Below are positions 5,446 through 6,257 of a stretch of DNA of 6,257 bases, piece after piece (position 1 is the first letter of the stretch; the number at the start of each line of letters is the position of its first letter). The notes below the pieces were generated by a model, which saw nothing but the letters and a program-made list of their open reading frames with translations, was not told the origin of the DNA and did not search any database. The position numbers and the translations under genes are program-made. Origin of the DNA: Pseudomonadota bacterium (GTDB taxonomy: Bacteria > Pseudomonadota > Gammaproteobacteria > Steroidobacterales > Steroidobacteraceae); assembly GCA_021808195.1 (NCBI GenBank), contig JAKBCE010000144.1, positions 1 to 6,257 on the forward strand, given 5' to 3'.

Positions 5446-6030
5446 CTAGTCGAAATCCGAGGGCAGCTCGCGATGCAGGTGATGCTCGAAGAGCCGCACG
5501 ATCTGCGGGGCGAGCACACGGCCGGTGGACAGCTCCGGCAGTGCCGCCACCGGGAAGAACCCGACGGCATCGGTTTCGCTGCTGGTCGTGGCCTGCCCGC
5601 CGGTCAGCTCGCACACGAACATCAGCTTGTAGATGTGGTGCACGCTCGGAGGATGCGGGTGTCTGCGCCGGTCGATCAGGGCGGCGAGCTTGACGGCCCG
5701 CGCCTCGTAGCCGGATTCCTCGCGGATCTCACGCTCCACCGCCGCGGCGGGCGAGTCGTTCACGTCCACCCAGCCGCCGGGCAGCGTCCACTTCCCGTCG
5801 GCGCGCTCGCGCACCAGCAGCACCCGATCGCCCGAGAAGACGCCGCCGCGCACATCCACCTTGGGCGTCGCGTAGCCCTCCTCACCGCTCCAGAGCGCCT
5901 CGGCCCGCTCCGGCGGAATCTGCAGCTCCCCGGCGAGCAGTTCGGCCGCGAGGCGCTGCAGTTCCCGGTAGCGCTCGCGGTCGAACGGGTCACGCGTGAA
6001 CGTCAGGCCGTTCTGCGCGAGGGCGCGCAC
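5446..6030 (-). CDS. Nudix hydrolase with N-terminal helical domain (YjhB / ADP-ribose pyrophosphatase-like)
   Basis: This cytosolic enzyme is expected to hydrolyse a nucleoside diphosphate linked to another moiety, such as ADP-ribose; the substrate is not determined. From the GTG at 6030 it has 194 residues. An N-terminal helical region (ALAQNGLTFTRDPFDRERYRELQRLAAELL) matches the Nudix N-terminal domain of YjhB-type proteins. The Nudix domain spans about 55-180, with the Nudix box at 86-108. The metal-binding REIREESGY (100-108) is intact, but the first Glu of the box is Asp92. TPKVDVRGGVF and DGKWTLPGGW precede it. Upstream in frame, before any stop, the codons read IERTAAILDWARK, and WARK is where family members have a conserved Trp. 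The annotated GTG start therefore probably truncates the protein, yet no ATG, GTG or TTG lies upstream before the stop at 6106-6108. An ATC at 6069 has GGGAG 7 nt before it. The gene follows icd closely on the same strand. Confidence 0.85.
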   Translation of the reverse strand: MRALAQNGLTFTRDPFDRERYRELQRLAAELLAGELQIPPERAEALWSGEEGYATPKVDVRGGVFSGDRVLLVRERADGKWTLPGGWVDVNDSPAAAVEREIREESGYEARAVKLAALIDRRRHPHPPSVHHIYKLMFVCELTGGQATTSSETDAVGFFPVAALPELSTGRVLAPQIVRLFEHHLHRELPSDFD

Positions 6031-6091
6031 CTTGCGCGCCCAGTCGAGTATGGCCGCCGTGCGCTCGATTGCCGCGCTCCCGCTGCGGGCC

Positions 6092-6257
6092 TCAGAGGTT
6101 GCGGATCAGCGCATCGCCGAACGCCGAAGTCGACACTTCGGTCGCTCCGTCCATCAGGCGCGCGAAGTCGTACGTGACCGTCTTCTGGCCGATGGTCCTG
6201 TCCATCGCGGCGATGATGGCGTCGGCGGCCTCGGTCCAGCCCATGTAGCGCAGCATC
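6092..6257 (-). CDS. icd: NADP-dependent isocitrate dehydrogenase, C-terminal 54 residues
   Basis: The minus strand from 6256 to 6094 is an open frame entering from outside the window and ending in TGA at 6094-6092. It reads [19 protein letters not shown], then a short stretch, then [13 protein letters not shown] and finally [10 protein letters not shown]. This matches the C-terminus of E. coli-type Icd ([38 protein letters not shown]) nearly residue for residue. Icd is the cytosolic TCA-cycle enzyme converting isocitrate to 2-oxoglutarate, CO2 and NADPH. The active-site residues lie in the missing N-terminal part. The Nudix gene starts 23 to 62 nt downstream, depending on its true start, so read-through transcription from icd is likely. 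Confidence 0.92.
   Translation of the reverse strand, partial: MLRYMGWTEAADAIIAAMDRTIGQKTVTYDFARLMDGATEVSTSAFGDALIRNL

Noticed and set aside
5473..6177. 234-codon plus-strand open frame opposite the Nudix gene
   Set aside because: Antisense to a gene with an intact Nudix box and to the end of icd; its sequence has no family features.

Overview
The window is high-GC DNA of proteobacterial type. The best fit is a gammaproteobacterium of the Nevskiales/Xanthomonadales kind. That guess rests on the combination of isocitrate dehydrogenase, a Nudix hydrolase, a DUF2905 protein, a YbdL-type aminotransferase and a PuuA-like glutamine synthetase, and no taxonomic marker settles it. There are eight genes, with partial genes at both ends. 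No rRNA, tRNA, CRISPR array, transposase or prophage gene is visible.

Layout. The left block (1-2542, plus strand) holds the C-terminal part of a glutamine-synthetase-family ligase, a polyphosphate-dependent glucokinase of the ROK family (ppgK), and a PLP-dependent methionine aminotransferase of the YbdL type. It ends in a non-coding convergence zone (2543-2826) with a strong hairpin. Everything to the right is on the minus strand. Read in the direction of transcription it is: the last 54 codons of NADP-dependent isocitrate dehydrogenase (icd), a Nudix hydrolase with an extra N-terminal domain, a small two-helix DUF2905 membrane protein, a 279-bp gap with a long hairpin, an AraC-family regulator, a flavodoxin-fold NAD(P)H:quinone-oxidoreductase-like protein, and an exported SnoaL-like protein.

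How the parts relate. The flanking genes look like core housekeeping: polyphosphate-driven glucose phosphorylation, amino-acid transamination, the TCA cycle and nucleotide-derivative clean-up. The stretch 2827-4917 is different. Its base composition is visibly less GC-rich. Each of its three genes has a clear Shine-Dalgarno sequence exactly 6 nt before the start, whereas the neighbours have weak or no such sites. It therefore reads as one regulator-plus-effectors cassette, probably an acquired accessory module. A plausible but unproven role is sensing a small molecule (AraC), reducing a quinone or similar electrophile in the cytosol (flavodoxin-like enzyme), and a periplasmic step by the SnoaL-like protein. 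I see no defence system or other clearly unprecedented machinery. The most interesting items are this cassette with a candidate operator dyad, several unexplained hairpins, and a Nudix gene whose conserved N-terminus has no canonical start codon.
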